Shown here in pieces: positions 1 through 6,626 of a stretch of 6,626 bases of DNA. The notes beneath the pieces were generated by a model. The model did not search any database and was not told where the DNA came from. It was given only the letters and a program-made list of their open reading frames with translations. The position numbers and the translations under genes were made by a program. The first letter of the stretch is position 1, and each line of letters starts with the position of its first letter. Source of the DNA: Cytophagales bacterium (GTDB taxonomy: Bacteria > Bacteroidota > Bacteroidia > Cytophagales > Cyclobacteriaceae); the NCBI GenBank assembly GCA_029262935.1, contig JAJCYK010000134.1:1-6626 (forward strand). The letters are read 5' to 3'.

Positions 1-33
1 TCTAATTCCGTCCACTATGAATGCCTCACTCAT
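1..33 (-). CDS. Thiolase (3-oxoadipyl-CoA/acetyl-CoA acyltransferase type), N-terminal fragment cut by window edge
   Basis: Only the first 11 codons lie in the window. Read from the ATG at 33 on the minus strand they give MSEAFIVDGIR and stay open to the edge. This is how thiolases of the PcaF/PaaJ type begin (x-EAFI-x-DGIRTP). Those enzymes cleave 3-oxoadipyl-CoA to succinyl-CoA and acetyl-CoA in aromatic degradation, and close relatives act in beta-oxidation. The start lies 65 bp after the stop of the exonuclease/GIY-YIG gene on the same strand. The gap shows no convincing terminator or Shine-Dalgarno sequence, so read-through from that operon is possible, but a separate promoter is equally likely. 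The family call rests on very few residues: the pattern is distinctive, but the exact substrate class cannot be decided here. Confidence 0.7.
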   Translation of the reverse strand, partial: MSEAFIVDGIR

Positions 34-98
34 TATTAATAAAGGTTGTTTGATCTTAAAATTACTAAGAAAACCCCTTTTTTATGGATTGTGAGGAT

Positions 99-1469
99 TT
101 ATAATTTGATCATTTTGGAACGAGGGTGGGCTTTTAGATAAGACCCTATGATTCGCTGGATATCTTGGTTGTCGTGGTAAGGGTTAACACAGGCAGTTAA
201 ATCATCCATCTGATGATGTTGTAGAGTGTCTTCTGCAAACCCAAATCCCTTGTATGATCCATTTTCTACCCAAACCAAAGATGTTTCGTCATCTCTGCGT
301 CCGGCCCCAAGTAGCAAGTAAGAGTTGTTTAAATGATTGAAATGGGTGAGGCTGTGGGCTACCCGCTGGTTGTAAGATTCTGGAGGCTCCTCGGCTATAC
401 AGGCTCCCGTGCAATCGCCAGTGCTATATTCCAAACAAGCTTGTGGCAGCTTTTGAATATTACTGAGCCTTTTACACAATCCGTGGACTTCTACTTGTCT
501 TCGTAAAAAATCCCAGGCCAAATCGAAACTTCTAAAGGATATTATAGGACGGTCTTTGGTGGTGGATTTCGCCACGGTAAGTCGGGTATATCCAGCACGA
601 TCGCAATATTGATGAATGCCCCAACATGGTTTCGTAAAACGTTGGGAGCGATTGAATTTGGGCCAATATTTTTTTATTTCATGAGACTCCAATAATAGGG
701 CTATAAGCTCATTGCCGCAAAGCTCATAGGTCACATTCGAAATTTGATGTCTAAATTCCATAGACCGCTGCGAGCGACTGAATTGCACAAAATGATTCAG
801 CACCCGTTGTCTGATGTTCTTGGCTTTTCCTACATAGATAACTTGGCCTTTTTTATCTAAAAAATAATAGACACCTACATTTTCTGGCAATTGATTAAAA
901 TCTTCAGCTGCTAGATTAGGGGGAAGGGTGCCTTCTCTGGAAAAACGGTTTAATGCTTCATCCAAATGATGATCATGATCCGACTTTATTAAAAGATCAA
1001 GTAAGGTGACTGTAGCGCGAGCATCGCCAAAAGCGCGATGTCGGTGCGTGATAGGAATCCCTAAAGTAGCGCAAAGTGTACCCAAACTATAACTGTGTAA
1101 TCCAGGTAGTATTTTTCGACTTAGTCGAACGGTGCACAACTTTTTACGAATGTAGTTCAACCCTAAACTCCGAAATTCTCTACGCATAAATGAGTAGTCA
1201 AATCCCGCATTGTGAGCGACAAAGACCCTGTCTTTGGTGATGGCTTCAATCTCCGGAGCAATGGTCTTAAAGCTAGGCGCATCGGCTACCATCTCATTGG
1301 TAATTCCCGTTAATAGGGTAATGTTTGCGGGTATGCTCTTTTCAGGATTTACCAAACTGTGAAATTCGTCAACGATTTTTTCGCCGTCAAATGCATAAAT
1401 GGCAACTTCAGTGACTCTATTTCTTTGGGCAAATCCACCGGTAGTTTCTAAATCAATTACCGCATACAT
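99..1469 (-). CDS. DnaQ-type DEDDh exonuclease fused to UvrC/Cho-type GIY-YIG endonuclease, 456 aa
   Basis: Probable DNA-repair nuclease in the cytoplasm. Residues 1-165 are a 3'-5' exonuclease of the DNA polymerase III epsilon family with all DEDDh residues visible: D6 and E8 in VIDLETTGG, D91 in HNAGFD, H144 and D149 in HRAFGD. Residues about 194-275 are a GIY-YIG domain like the UvrC/Cho N-terminus: GVYYF at 199-203, YVGKAKNIRQR at 212-222 (Y212, R222), E261 in LLLES and N273 in PKFN. Cysteines 332, 345, 353 and 357 (CLEYSTGDC...C) repeat the UvrC pattern that binds an Fe-S cluster. The UVR and RNase H-like halves of UvrC are absent. I chose the ATG at 1469 over an in-frame ATG at 1514: it opens directly into exonuclease motif I and avoids a 43-bp overlap with the preceding gene, leaving 2 bp. 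Exo-GIY-YIG fusions are known in Bacteroidota and Actinobacteria. The exact substrate is inference. Confidence 0.9.
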   Translation of the reverse strand: MYAVIDLETTGGFAQRNRVTEVAIYAFDGEKIVDEFHSLVNPEKSIPANITLLTGITNEMVADAPSFKTIAPEIEAITKDRVFVAHNAGFDYSFMRREFRSLGLNYIRKKLCTVRLSRKILPGLHSYSLGTLCATLGIPITHRHRAFGDARATVTLLDLLIKSDHDHHLDEALNRFSREGTLPPNLAAEDFNQLPENVGVYYFLDKKGQVIYVGKAKNIRQRVLNHFVQFSRSQRSMEFRHQISNVTYELCGNELIALLLESHEIKKYWPKFNRSQRFTKPCWGIHQYCDRAGYTRLTVAKSTTKDRPIISFRSFDLAWDFLRRQVEVHGLCKRLSNIQKLPQACLEYSTGDCTGACIAEEPPESYNQRVAHSLTHFNHLNNSYLLLGAGRRDDETSLVWVENGSYKGFGFAEDTLQHHQMDDLTACVNPYHDNQDIQRIIGSYLKAHPRSKMIKL

Positions 1470-1471
1470 AC

Positions 1472-1969
1472 TTAATAGTTTTTCTGATTTAAAAAATGGA
1501 TCATTTTTAAACAAGCTTCAAAAGCGCGCTTTTGATCGTGATTGATTCTTAGGTATTCTCGAATGACGCTATCCCGATAATAATTGTCCGGCTTGCGTTT
1601 ATACATATTGCCGTAATTTGGGCTGGACCTGTCCTTAATACCATTCAATTCCTTATCCAACTCCAATTTCCGACCTTGAGGCCCTTCTATTAATACAAAC
1701 CGATCGTTGCGATCATGTCGGTACACATGGTGCAATTGATCGGGACGTATTGTGAAAGTTTTGAGTAATTGTGTGGCACCATGTAATAGGGTATCTACAT
1801 CAAACTCCGGTACGGCAAGTAATGGGTAGGCCGTGATGACCTTCTGATGGGCAAACTTTTTAGTATAGAGGAGGTCTATACTTTGATGGTGGAGGTCGAA
1901 CCTCAGCATTTGGTCACTAATGCTCAGTACTAACGACTCTAGGTTATCTTGGAAGGAGTGTAATTTCAT
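1472..1969 (-). CDS. Uncharacterised 165-aa protein, first gene of the exonuclease/GIY-YIG operon
   Basis: I do not recognise this protein. It has no signal peptide or membrane segment and looks soluble. The N-terminal half alternates hydrophobic and polar residues and is probably mixed alpha/beta (for example LESLVLSISDQMLRFDL at 10-26). Residues 80-95 (HHVYRHDRNDRFVLIEG) are rich in His, Arg and Asp. The C-terminal part, about 112-160, is basic and tyrosine-rich (NMYKRKPDNYYRDSVIREYL) and then probably helical, which could suit nucleic-acid binding, though this is only composition. It starts just after the AT-rich divergent promoter region and stops 2 bp before the nuclease start, so the two are very likely co-transcribed and translationally coupled. 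A role with the nuclease is inferred from this position alone. The single cysteine (C153) argues against a metal-cysteine cluster. Confidence 0.8.
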   Translation of the reverse strand: MKLHSFQDNLESLVLSISDQMLRFDLHHQSIDLLYTKKFAHQKVITAYPLLAVPEFDVDTLLHGATQLLKTFTIRPDQLHHVYRHDRNDRFVLIEGPQGRKLELDKELNGIKDRSSPNYGNMYKRKPDNYYRDSVIREYLRINHDQKRAFEACLKMIHFLNQKNY

Positions 1970-1983
1970 AATGTTAATAAAAA

Positions 1984-2018
1984 TAGTAAAATACTAATAT
2001 AGTTAGTATAAATACTAA
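1984..2018. promoter_or_regulatory. Candidate operator array (LexA-like) between divergent repair genes
   Basis: Alternating half-sites lie in the 94-bp gap between the divergent genes. TTAGTAT (2003-2009), AA, ATACTAA (2012-2018) is a perfect 7-bp inverted repeat. It also reads TTAG-N6-TACTA, the form described for LexA of Xylella and Xanthomonas. A shorter inverted repeat, TAGTA-AAA-TACTA, covers 1984-1996, and ATACTAA at 1991-1997 also pairs with TTAGTAT at 2003-2009. The two ATACTAA arms are 21 bp apart, about two helical turns, which would suit cooperative dimers on one face. Both neighbours belong to DNA-damage families (E. coli cho is LexA-controlled; SRAP proteins are named for SOS linkage), which supports a damage-responsive operator. 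AT-rich DNA can make such repeats by chance, and the Bacteroidota LexA site is not something I can confirm here. Confidence 0.5.
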
Positions 2019-2063
2019 GGTATTTTTTTATTAAATTCCTTAAATTTTCTCCGGACTCTTATT

Positions 2064-2807
2064 ATGTGTTACGACGTAGCTTACCTAACAAAAAAAATTG
2101 AATACTACGAAAAGAGGTTTAATGCTTCTTATGGGGACATCCCATTTGCACCTATGTATCATAGTAATGGCTTTGACCATATGGATTTACCAGTAGTAAC
2201 TAATGTAAACCCTGATCAGATTCAAATGCTCACTTGGGGTTTGATACCAGAGTGGGTGAGAGATACGGAGAAGGCCCATAAAATCCAGAACAACACTTTA
2301 AATGCTAGAGACGATACTTTATTTGAGAAACCATCTTTCAAAAAGGCCGCTCAGGACCGTCGTTGCTTAGTGCTGGCGGACGGTTTTTATGACCATCATT
2401 GGAAAGATCAGCAATCTTATCCCTTCTACATTCAACGAAAGGACCAGGAATCTTTTGCCTTTGGAGGTATCTGGGAAACCTGGAGGTATCAGGACATCAT
2501 TCGCAACACATTTGCTATTATTACCACAGATCCCAATGAGCGCATGGCCTGGATTCATAATCGGCCTCGGGCTTCTGAATCTCCTCGTATGCCTTTTATT
2601 CTCAAACCGGAAGAGGAAGGTGCCTGGTTAGATTCCAGATTGAGCCCAGAAGAGGTGCGAGACATGATTAAGCCGCTGCCACAAGAATTCTTAGTAGACC
2701 ACACGGTAAATCGTTTGCGAGGAAAATCCTATTCTGGTAATCAACCGACCATTCGAAGCCCCCATGTTTATGAAGAATTGATTACTGAGCAGGGCAGTTT
2801 GTTTTAG
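2064..2807 (+). CDS. SOS response-associated peptidase, SRAP/YedK/HMCES family, 247 aa
   Basis: SRAP proteins form a covalent thiazolidine link with abasic sites in single-stranded DNA through the exposed Cys2, shielding the lesion; the first Met is removed by the protein or by an aminopeptidase. The start is fixed by the chemistry: MCYD begins at the ATG, placing C2 correctly. Other expected positions are N80 in the LNAR motif and H165 in IHN. Their spacing matches YedK N75, E105 and H160 exactly (30 then 55 residues). The residue at the YedK E105 position is here D110 (GFYDHHW), an unusual conservative change. The His-to-RMP loop is also long (IHNRPRASESPRMPFIL). The 247-residue length is typical for the family. 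The gene is single and divergent from the nuclease operon, with the candidate operator 46-80 bp upstream of its start. No Shine-Dalgarno sequence is visible, which is normal for Bacteroidota. It ends base-to-base against the convergent OmpA gene. Confidence 0.93.
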   Translation: MCYDVAYLTKKIEYYEKRFNASYGDIPFAPMYHSNGFDHMDLPVVTNVNPDQIQMLTWGLIPEWVRDTEKAHKIQNNTLNARDDTLFEKPSFKKAAQDRRCLVLADGFYDHHWKDQQSYPFYIQRKDQESFAFGGIWETWRYQDIIRNTFAIITTDPNERMAWIHNRPRASESPRMPFILKPEEEGAWLDSRLSPEEVRDMIKPLPQEFLVDHTVNRLRGKSYSGNQPTIRSPHVYEELITEQGSLF

Positions 2808-4352
2808 CTAGAGGTTAAGGATAGTGAATTCTACCCGACGGTTTAGTCGACGATTCAATTCACCTTCATTACTGGCAATAGGAAGACTGTCTCCATAGCC
2901 TTTCGTTTGCAGACGAGTTCCAGCAATTCCTTTCTGTACGAGATACTCTTTAACCATAGCAACTCGACGTAAAGACAAATCCAGATTGAGTTCAGGTTGA
3001 CCGGTATTATCGGTATGTCCGCCTAGCTCTATTTCCAAAGAAGGGTGCTCCATAAGTACGCTAACAAGCCGGTCTAATTCCACATAAGACTCTTCCAACA
3101 AGTCCGCTTTGGATCGTACAAAGAAGATGTTGTGAATAGGAATTTTTTCCCCTTCTCTCAGGGGTACTAAGAAAAGGTCTTTTTGTAGCTCCCCGTATTT
3201 CTTTACCGTACTGAGATCAACCACATTATAAAGAGAGATATAACCTTCTGTTTTGGCGTGAAACTGATACTTTGTGCCATGTGGTAATACAATGCGATAG
3301 GAGCCATTTTTAGGATTAGAACGCGCAATACTATGTTCAGTGGCTTCTCCATAGGTCTGAACGGATATGGAAGCTGCAATAGGCTTCATGGTTTTTGCAT
3401 TGATCACATTACCGGTAACCATAACTACCGGATCGGGCTGCACGGCATGGGGTAGGGCAATGCGGTATATATCCCGGGAGTTGTTACTGATATTTTTAGA
3501 TACGAAATAGGCATACTTCCCTTTCGCTGATATAGAATAATAGGCATCCCAAGTATTCGAATTGACCGAGGGTCCTAAATTAACGGGCTTGGACCAATTG
3601 TTCCAGGTGTTATCCAACCGTTTACTATAAAAGATATCACTTCCTCCAAACCCACCATGCCCTTCAGAAGCGAAATACAACGTCTTGCCATCAGCGGCTA
3701 GAAAGGGTGCAAAATCTGCACCCGGTGTATTAATTACGCCACCTAAATTAATAGGCGCACTCCACTTCTCGTTCTGTAATAAGCTCACATAAATGTCTTG
3801 ATCTCCTTGTCCTTCCCTGCGATGTACAGAAAGAAACAGCACTTTACCATTGGCAGATAGCGCGTAATCTACATAGGGACTAAAATTATAAAAGTCTTCA
3901 ATGTGCAATTTTGAGGGAAATGACCAACCTTGACGAGAGCGGTAAGATATGGAGACTCCCTTTTTTACGTAACCCCCTTTGATGTATTCGTTGATTAGTA
4001 AGAGGCTATTGCCGTCAGGAGACACTGAACTGATGCCATTGGGATGTTGATCGTTTAAAGGCCAACCAATATTTTTAGCCTCACTCCAAGTATTGTTCTT
4101 TAATTCAGAAAAATATATGTCCTGCTCATCTTGCTTTCCTCTGATGTTGTTGGGGAAGTTTTGCCGACAAAAATATAGCGTATTTCCATCACTGGAAATC
4201 ACGGGTTTGGTTTCCGTGTATGAGGTATTAACCATTTGCCCTAAGTTCTCTTTAGGGCTAGGGAATTGCAATCTATTGGCAGGTGCCACTTGACCGTAGA
4301 CACTACCAATTGTACTTAAAACCGCTATTAGGGACCACCAGTAGCCTTTCAT
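2808..4352 (-). CDS. PD40 beta-propeller/OmpA-family envelope protein, 514 aa
   Basis: Probable periplasmic protein that anchors to peptidoglycan. Residues 1-20 form a signal peptide (MKGYWWSLIAVLS..., likely cut after VYG); there is no lipobox cysteine. Residues about 40-300 carry at least five PD40/WD40-like strands of the x-SxDGxxLYF type: near 50-63, 108-121, 163-176, 215-245 and 272-286. The fourth includes GHGGFGGSDIFYS, typical of Bacteroidota. Residues about 309-380 look like a carboxypeptidase-regulatory-like beta domain. Residues about 405-514 are the OmpA C-terminal domain: GGHTDNTG with D448, then N456-L459-S460 and R463. The D448 to R463 spacing of 15 equals that of the two diaminopimelate-binding residues in E. 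coli OmpA. The protein lacks the OmpA beta-barrel. It lies 40 bp behind the transketolase gene on the same strand, so it may be the last gene of that operon. The exact role is unknown; relatives include proteins linked to gliding and type IX secretion, but this one shows no such specific mark. Confidence 0.92.
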   Translation of the reverse strand: MKGYWWSLIAVLSTIGSVYGQVAPANRLQFPSPKENLGQMVNTSYTETKPVISSDGNTLYFCRQNFPNNIRGKQDEQDIYFSELKNNTWSEAKNIGWPLNDQHPNGISSVSPDGNSLLLINEYIKGGYVKKGVSISYRSRQGWSFPSKLHIEDFYNFSPYVDYALSANGKVLFLSVHRREGQGDQDIYVSLLQNEKWSAPINLGGVINTPGADFAPFLAADGKTLYFASEGHGGFGGSDIFYSKRLDNTWNNWSKPVNLGPSVNSNTWDAYYSISAKGKYAYFVSKNISNNSRDIYRIALPHAVQPDPVVMVTGNVINAKTMKPIAASISVQTYGEATEHSIARSNPKNGSYRIVLPHGTKYQFHAKTEGYISLYNVVDLSTVKKYGELQKDLFLVPLREGEKIPIHNIFFVRSKADLLEESYVELDRLVSVLMEHPSLEIELGGHTDNTGQPELNLDLSLRRVAMVKEYLVQKGIAGTRLQTKGYGDSLPIASNEGELNRRLNRRVEFTILNL

Positions 4353-4392
4353 TGCTTGAAGTTATTGCTATTGTATCCCTCAAAATTAGGAG

Positions 4393-5346
4393 TTATTTAC
4401 GTGCAATAACTTTAAGAACAGCTTCAAATATGTCATTGGTACTTAAACCGTATTTTTCCATTAATTCTGCAGGAGTTCCGCTTTCACCAAAGCTATCATT
4501 GACCCCGACCATTTCTAAAGGTGCAGGTAATTTTCTAGCCAATAATTGCGCCACACTGTCCCCTAATCCACCGTTAATTTGATGTTCTTCGGCAGTAACA
4601 ACACATTTTGTTTTGGCAAGCGACCGCAAAATGGCCTCTTCATCCAAGGGCTTGATGGTGTGTATATTAATCACCTCTGCGCTAATTCCCTGATCGGCTA
4701 GTAGTGCTTCAGCTTCAATAGCATGCCACAAAAGATGCCCTGTTGCAATGATACTTACATCGCTGCCTTCAATGAAATTGATAGCTTTACCTATTTCAAA
4801 TTTTTGATCCGTAGGAGTAAAAATAGGCACTTTTGGCCTTCCAAAGCGTAAATAGACTGGCCCGTGATGATCTGCGATGGCAATGGTGGCAGCTTTGGTT
4901 TGATTGTAATCACATGGATTGATCACAGTCATGTTTGGGAGCATTTTCATCATACCTATATCCTCCAATATTTGGTGTGTAGCCCCATCCTCGCCCAAGG
5001 TGACTCCTGCATGAGAAGCACAAATCTTTACATTCTTTTCGGAGTACGCTATGGATTGACGGATTTGGTCGTATACGCGACCCGTAGAGAAATTGGCAAA
5101 TGTTCCAGTGAAAGGGATTTTACCACCAATAGTCATACCGGCAGCAATACCCATCATGTTTGCTTCTGCAATACCCACTTGATAGAATCGCTCAGGGAAT
5201 TCTTTCTTAAAATCACCCATTTTTAAGGAACCTGTAAGGTCAGCACATAAGGCGACCACGTTGGGGTTGTTGCGGCCCACTTCTAAGAGACCGTCGCCAA
5301 AGCCCGAGCGGGTATCTTTTTTGTCTGTAAAGGTGTATTTTGTCAT
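4393..5346 (-). CDS. Transketolase, C-terminal subunit (split enzyme), 317 aa
   Basis: This is the second half of thiamine-diphosphate-dependent transketolase of the pentose phosphate pathway, which moves two-carbon ketol units between sugar phosphates. Full-length transketolases are about 630-670 residues. Here only the pyrimidine-binding domain (about 7-170) and the C-terminal domain (about 186-312) are present, as in the two-gene form common in Bacteroidota and archaea. E61 in [14 protein letters not shown] is the conserved Glu that contacts the cofactor aminopyrimidine. GEDGATHQ at 118-125 holds the active-site Asp and His (D120, H124). [15 protein letters not shown] at 286-300 is a typical C-terminal motif. 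It needs an N-terminal subunit carrying the diphosphate-binding domain, which is not next to it in this window. Its ATG overlaps the vWA gene stop by 4 bp (ATGA), suggesting coupled translation; no Shine-Dalgarno sequence is seen. A DXS-like enzyme is less likely because of the short subunit and the motif details. Confidence 0.93.
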   Translation of the reverse strand: MTKYTFTDKKDTRSGFGDGLLEVGRNNPNVVALCADLTGSLKMGDFKKEFPERFYQVGIAEANMMGIAAGMTIGGKIPFTGTFANFSTGRVYDQIRQSIAYSEKNVKICASHAGVTLGEDGATHQILEDIGMMKMLPNMTVINPCDYNQTKAATIAIADHHGPVYLRFGRPKVPIFTPTDQKFEIGKAINFIEGSDVSIIATGHLLWHAIEAEALLADQGISAEVINIHTIKPLDEEAILRSLAKTKCVVTAEEHQINGGLGDSVAQLLARKLPAPLEMVGVNDSFGESGTPAELMEKYGLSTNDIFEAVLKVIARK

Positions 5347-6626
5347 TTTCTGAATAGATTAATGGTTTTGGTGGTTCCTGAATTAATAATAAAGTTATGT
5401 ATTTCGGTGTATTTACTTCCCAGGGCATTCTCTGCTCTAAACACTAATTTGTAACTCCCTGGTTGAATACCCATGGTCTCTTGAGGTTTCCCATTTAAAT
5501 TTAACAGCCATTTTTGAGTTTTATCAGAATTGACTAAAAATAAACTGCCATGGCCTGGCACGTTGGTCCTAATGTTAAGCACACCAGGAGCAGGCAAATC
5601 AATACTTGTTAACTGATTTTGCGTAATGCTGAATTTTTTCTTGATCCGAGGAAGTGTCAATACTTCCATTTCATAATGGCCAACTAAGTAATGCTCTTGC
5701 TCCGTGGTGTTTAGGGTATGAATAATAGGGCCTTTGCCTGATTTTCGAATAAGTGCCGCTACCGGACCTCCGTATTCTGTATAATTACGATGAGACAATT
5801 GCAAAGTACCTTGAGGCGTATTTAATGAAATCACATTATGCTGCCCACCTTTTAAAAGAACTCCTTTTTTATAGACAGGAGGGATGGTATTGGCCACGAT
5901 GTCGTAGGCAAGCACGGCATCCACCACGACACTATCTGGCTTTCCTTGACGGTCACGGTAGTGAACAAACTCAAAGGCTGACTGCCTGGTAACACTATTG
6001 ATAAAACTCACATTGATATTCGTTTCCCGGGGTCTATTCTCTTGATCCAGTAACTCCACACTTACCGTAGTCTCTCCTAAGGTTTGTTTCAAGGTAGTAT
6101 TCAACACATTCCTAAAGGCGCGTATATTACGCGCATCGAAAAAACGACCCAAGCAGTTAAATTGCTCCTCAAAACTGGCATTCATCCCCAACCCAATGAC
6201 AAAAGGTCTTAAGAAGATCTGTTTGCTTTGCAAAACTCGTGAAACTTCGCAAGGATCTCCATCACACGATTCCAGACCGTCTGTAATGATGATTACAATG
6301 TTTCTAAAACTGGGGTCGTTGGGAAAATCGTTTTCTAATTGTTGTAGAGAATAGGCGATGGGCGTAGTGCCTTGTGGCGTAATGGCACGTAATTTTTTAA
6401 TGATGACATCATGATTGGCTTTGCTAAAACCTACTTCTAATTTGCTGTCTTGGCAATTTTGGATCCTACGATGAAATTGATGTCCGTAGACTCGAAGGGC
6501 GAGTTCCACGCTCTGGTCGTTGCGTAGTGAGTCTACAAGATCGGAGAGTAACTTTTTGGCCACTCGCATACGGGTGGCTCCTTCCCAATTTCCCAACATG
6601 CTACCGGAACCATCCAAAAGGAAAAG
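5343..6626 (-). CDS. vWA-domain protein (Ca-activated chloride channel-like family), N-terminus cut by window edge
   Basis: The reading frame is open to the right edge; 427 residues are visible. They begin [10 protein letters not shown], which is the first strand and MIDAS motif (D5-x-S7-x-S9) of a von Willebrand factor A domain. The other metal-site parts are GTTPIA (86-91) and ITDG (D116). The vWA fold spans about 1-185. All four visible cysteines (58, 121, 126, 158) lie within it, including ESCDGDPC, as is usual in this family, and could form two disulfides in the periplasm. The rest, about 190-427, is beta-rich with [12 protein letters not shown] near the end and may be one or more Ig-like domains. 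No start is visible: the Leu codon before the MIDAS Asp is inside the first strand, so the real start with a probable signal peptide lies outside, likely within some tens of codons. Its stop overlaps the transketolase start by 4 bp. The binding partner and role are unknown; vWA domains usually mediate metal-dependent protein contacts. Confidence 0.88.
   Translation of the reverse strand, partial: LFLLDGSGSMLGNWEGATRMRVAKKLLSDLVDSLRNDQSVELALRVYGHQFHRRIQNCQDSKLEVGFSKANHDVIIKKLRAITPQGTTPIAYSLQQLENDFPNDPSFRNIVIIITDGLESCDGDPCEVSRVLQSKQIFLRPFVIGLGMNASFEEQFNCLGRFFDARNIRAFRNVLNTTLKQTLGETTVSVELLDQENRPRETNINVSFINSVTRQSAFEFVHYRDRQGKPDSVVVDAVLAYDIVANTIPPVYKKGVLLKGGQHNVISLNTPQGTLQLSHRNYTEYGGPVAALIRKSGKGPIIHTLNTTEQEHYLVGHYEMEVLTLPRIKKKFSITQNQLTSIDLPAPGVLNIRTNVPGHGSLFLVNSDKTQKWLLNLNGKPQETMGIQPGSYKLVFRAENALGSKYTEIHNFIINSGTTKTINLFRK

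Noticed and set aside
71..84. Terminator-like AAAACCCCTTTTTT after the nuclease gene
   Set aside because: The only possible stem is 4 A-T pairs around a 4-base loop, too weak for an intrinsic terminator on either strand.
17..94. A 25-codon plus-strand frame in the left intergenic region
   Set aside because: It overlaps the thiolase start on the other strand, lacks a ribosome binding site and has no recognisable sequence.
1470..1514. A 15-residue longer N-terminus of the exonuclease/GIY-YIG protein, starting at the ATG at 1514
   Set aside because: It would overlap the preceding gene by 43 bp, adds residues with no family likeness, and the ATG at 1469 leads directly into exonuclease motif I.
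2021..2048. Bacteroidota -7 elements (TAnnTTTG-like): TATTTTTT at 2021-2028 and TAAATTTT at 2041-2048; TATTTTTA on the minus strand at 1978-1985
   Set aside because: Each lacks the final G and none has a TTTG-type -33 element at proper spacing; in such AT-rich DNA these matches are expected by chance, so no promoter is annotated.
4864..5226. A 120-codon plus-strand frame inside the transketolase gene, and similar frames at 2389-2631, 4093-4293, 4283-4582 and 5753-5992
   Set aside because: They lie opposite to or out of frame with well-supported genes, and their translations show no family features.
6615..6617. TTG as the start codon of the vWA gene
   Set aside because: It encodes the Leu just before the MIDAS Asp inside the first vWA strand; the frame stays open to the window edge, so the gene is partial.

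Overview
The window looks like a chromosomal segment of a member of the Bacteroidota (Bacteroidetes). The evidence is an OmpA-family protein with PD40 propeller repeats and the GHGGFGGSDIFYS signature, a transketolase split into separate subunits, an 'MCYD' type SRAP protein, AT-leaning DNA and the near absence of Shine-Dalgarno sequences. I cannot place it to genus. The whole window is densely coding. No gap exceeds 100 bases, and I see no RNA gene, insertion sequence, CRISPR array or recognisable prophage.

Left part (1-1969, minus strand). A gene for an unrecognised 165-residue protein lies 2 bp ahead of a 456-residue nuclease. The nuclease fuses a DnaQ-type DEDDh 3'-5' exonuclease to a UvrC/Cho-type GIY-YIG endonuclease that also keeps a UvrC-like four-cysteine cluster. 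Beyond it, the first 11 codons of a thiolase-like gene run off the left edge.

Centre (1970-2807). A 94-bp intergenic region separates the nuclease operon from a divergent SRAP/YedK/HMCES-family gene (abasic-site DNA-protein crosslinking). This region holds alternating TAGTAT/ATACTA half-sites, including a perfect inverted repeat that fits the TTAG-N6-TACTA form known for LexA of Xanthomonadales. The two right arms are 21 bp apart. Together these suggest a damage-inducible divergent DNA-repair module. This is the most interesting idea in the window.

Right part (2808-6626, minus strand). Three genes run in one direction: a secreted vWA-domain protein (its start lies beyond the right edge), the C-terminal subunit of a split transketolase (4-bp ATGA overlap with the vWA gene), and, after 40 bp, the PD40/OmpA envelope protein. 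The transketolase N-terminal subunit is not adjacent within the window. The SRAP and OmpA genes converge with their stop codons directly next to each other.
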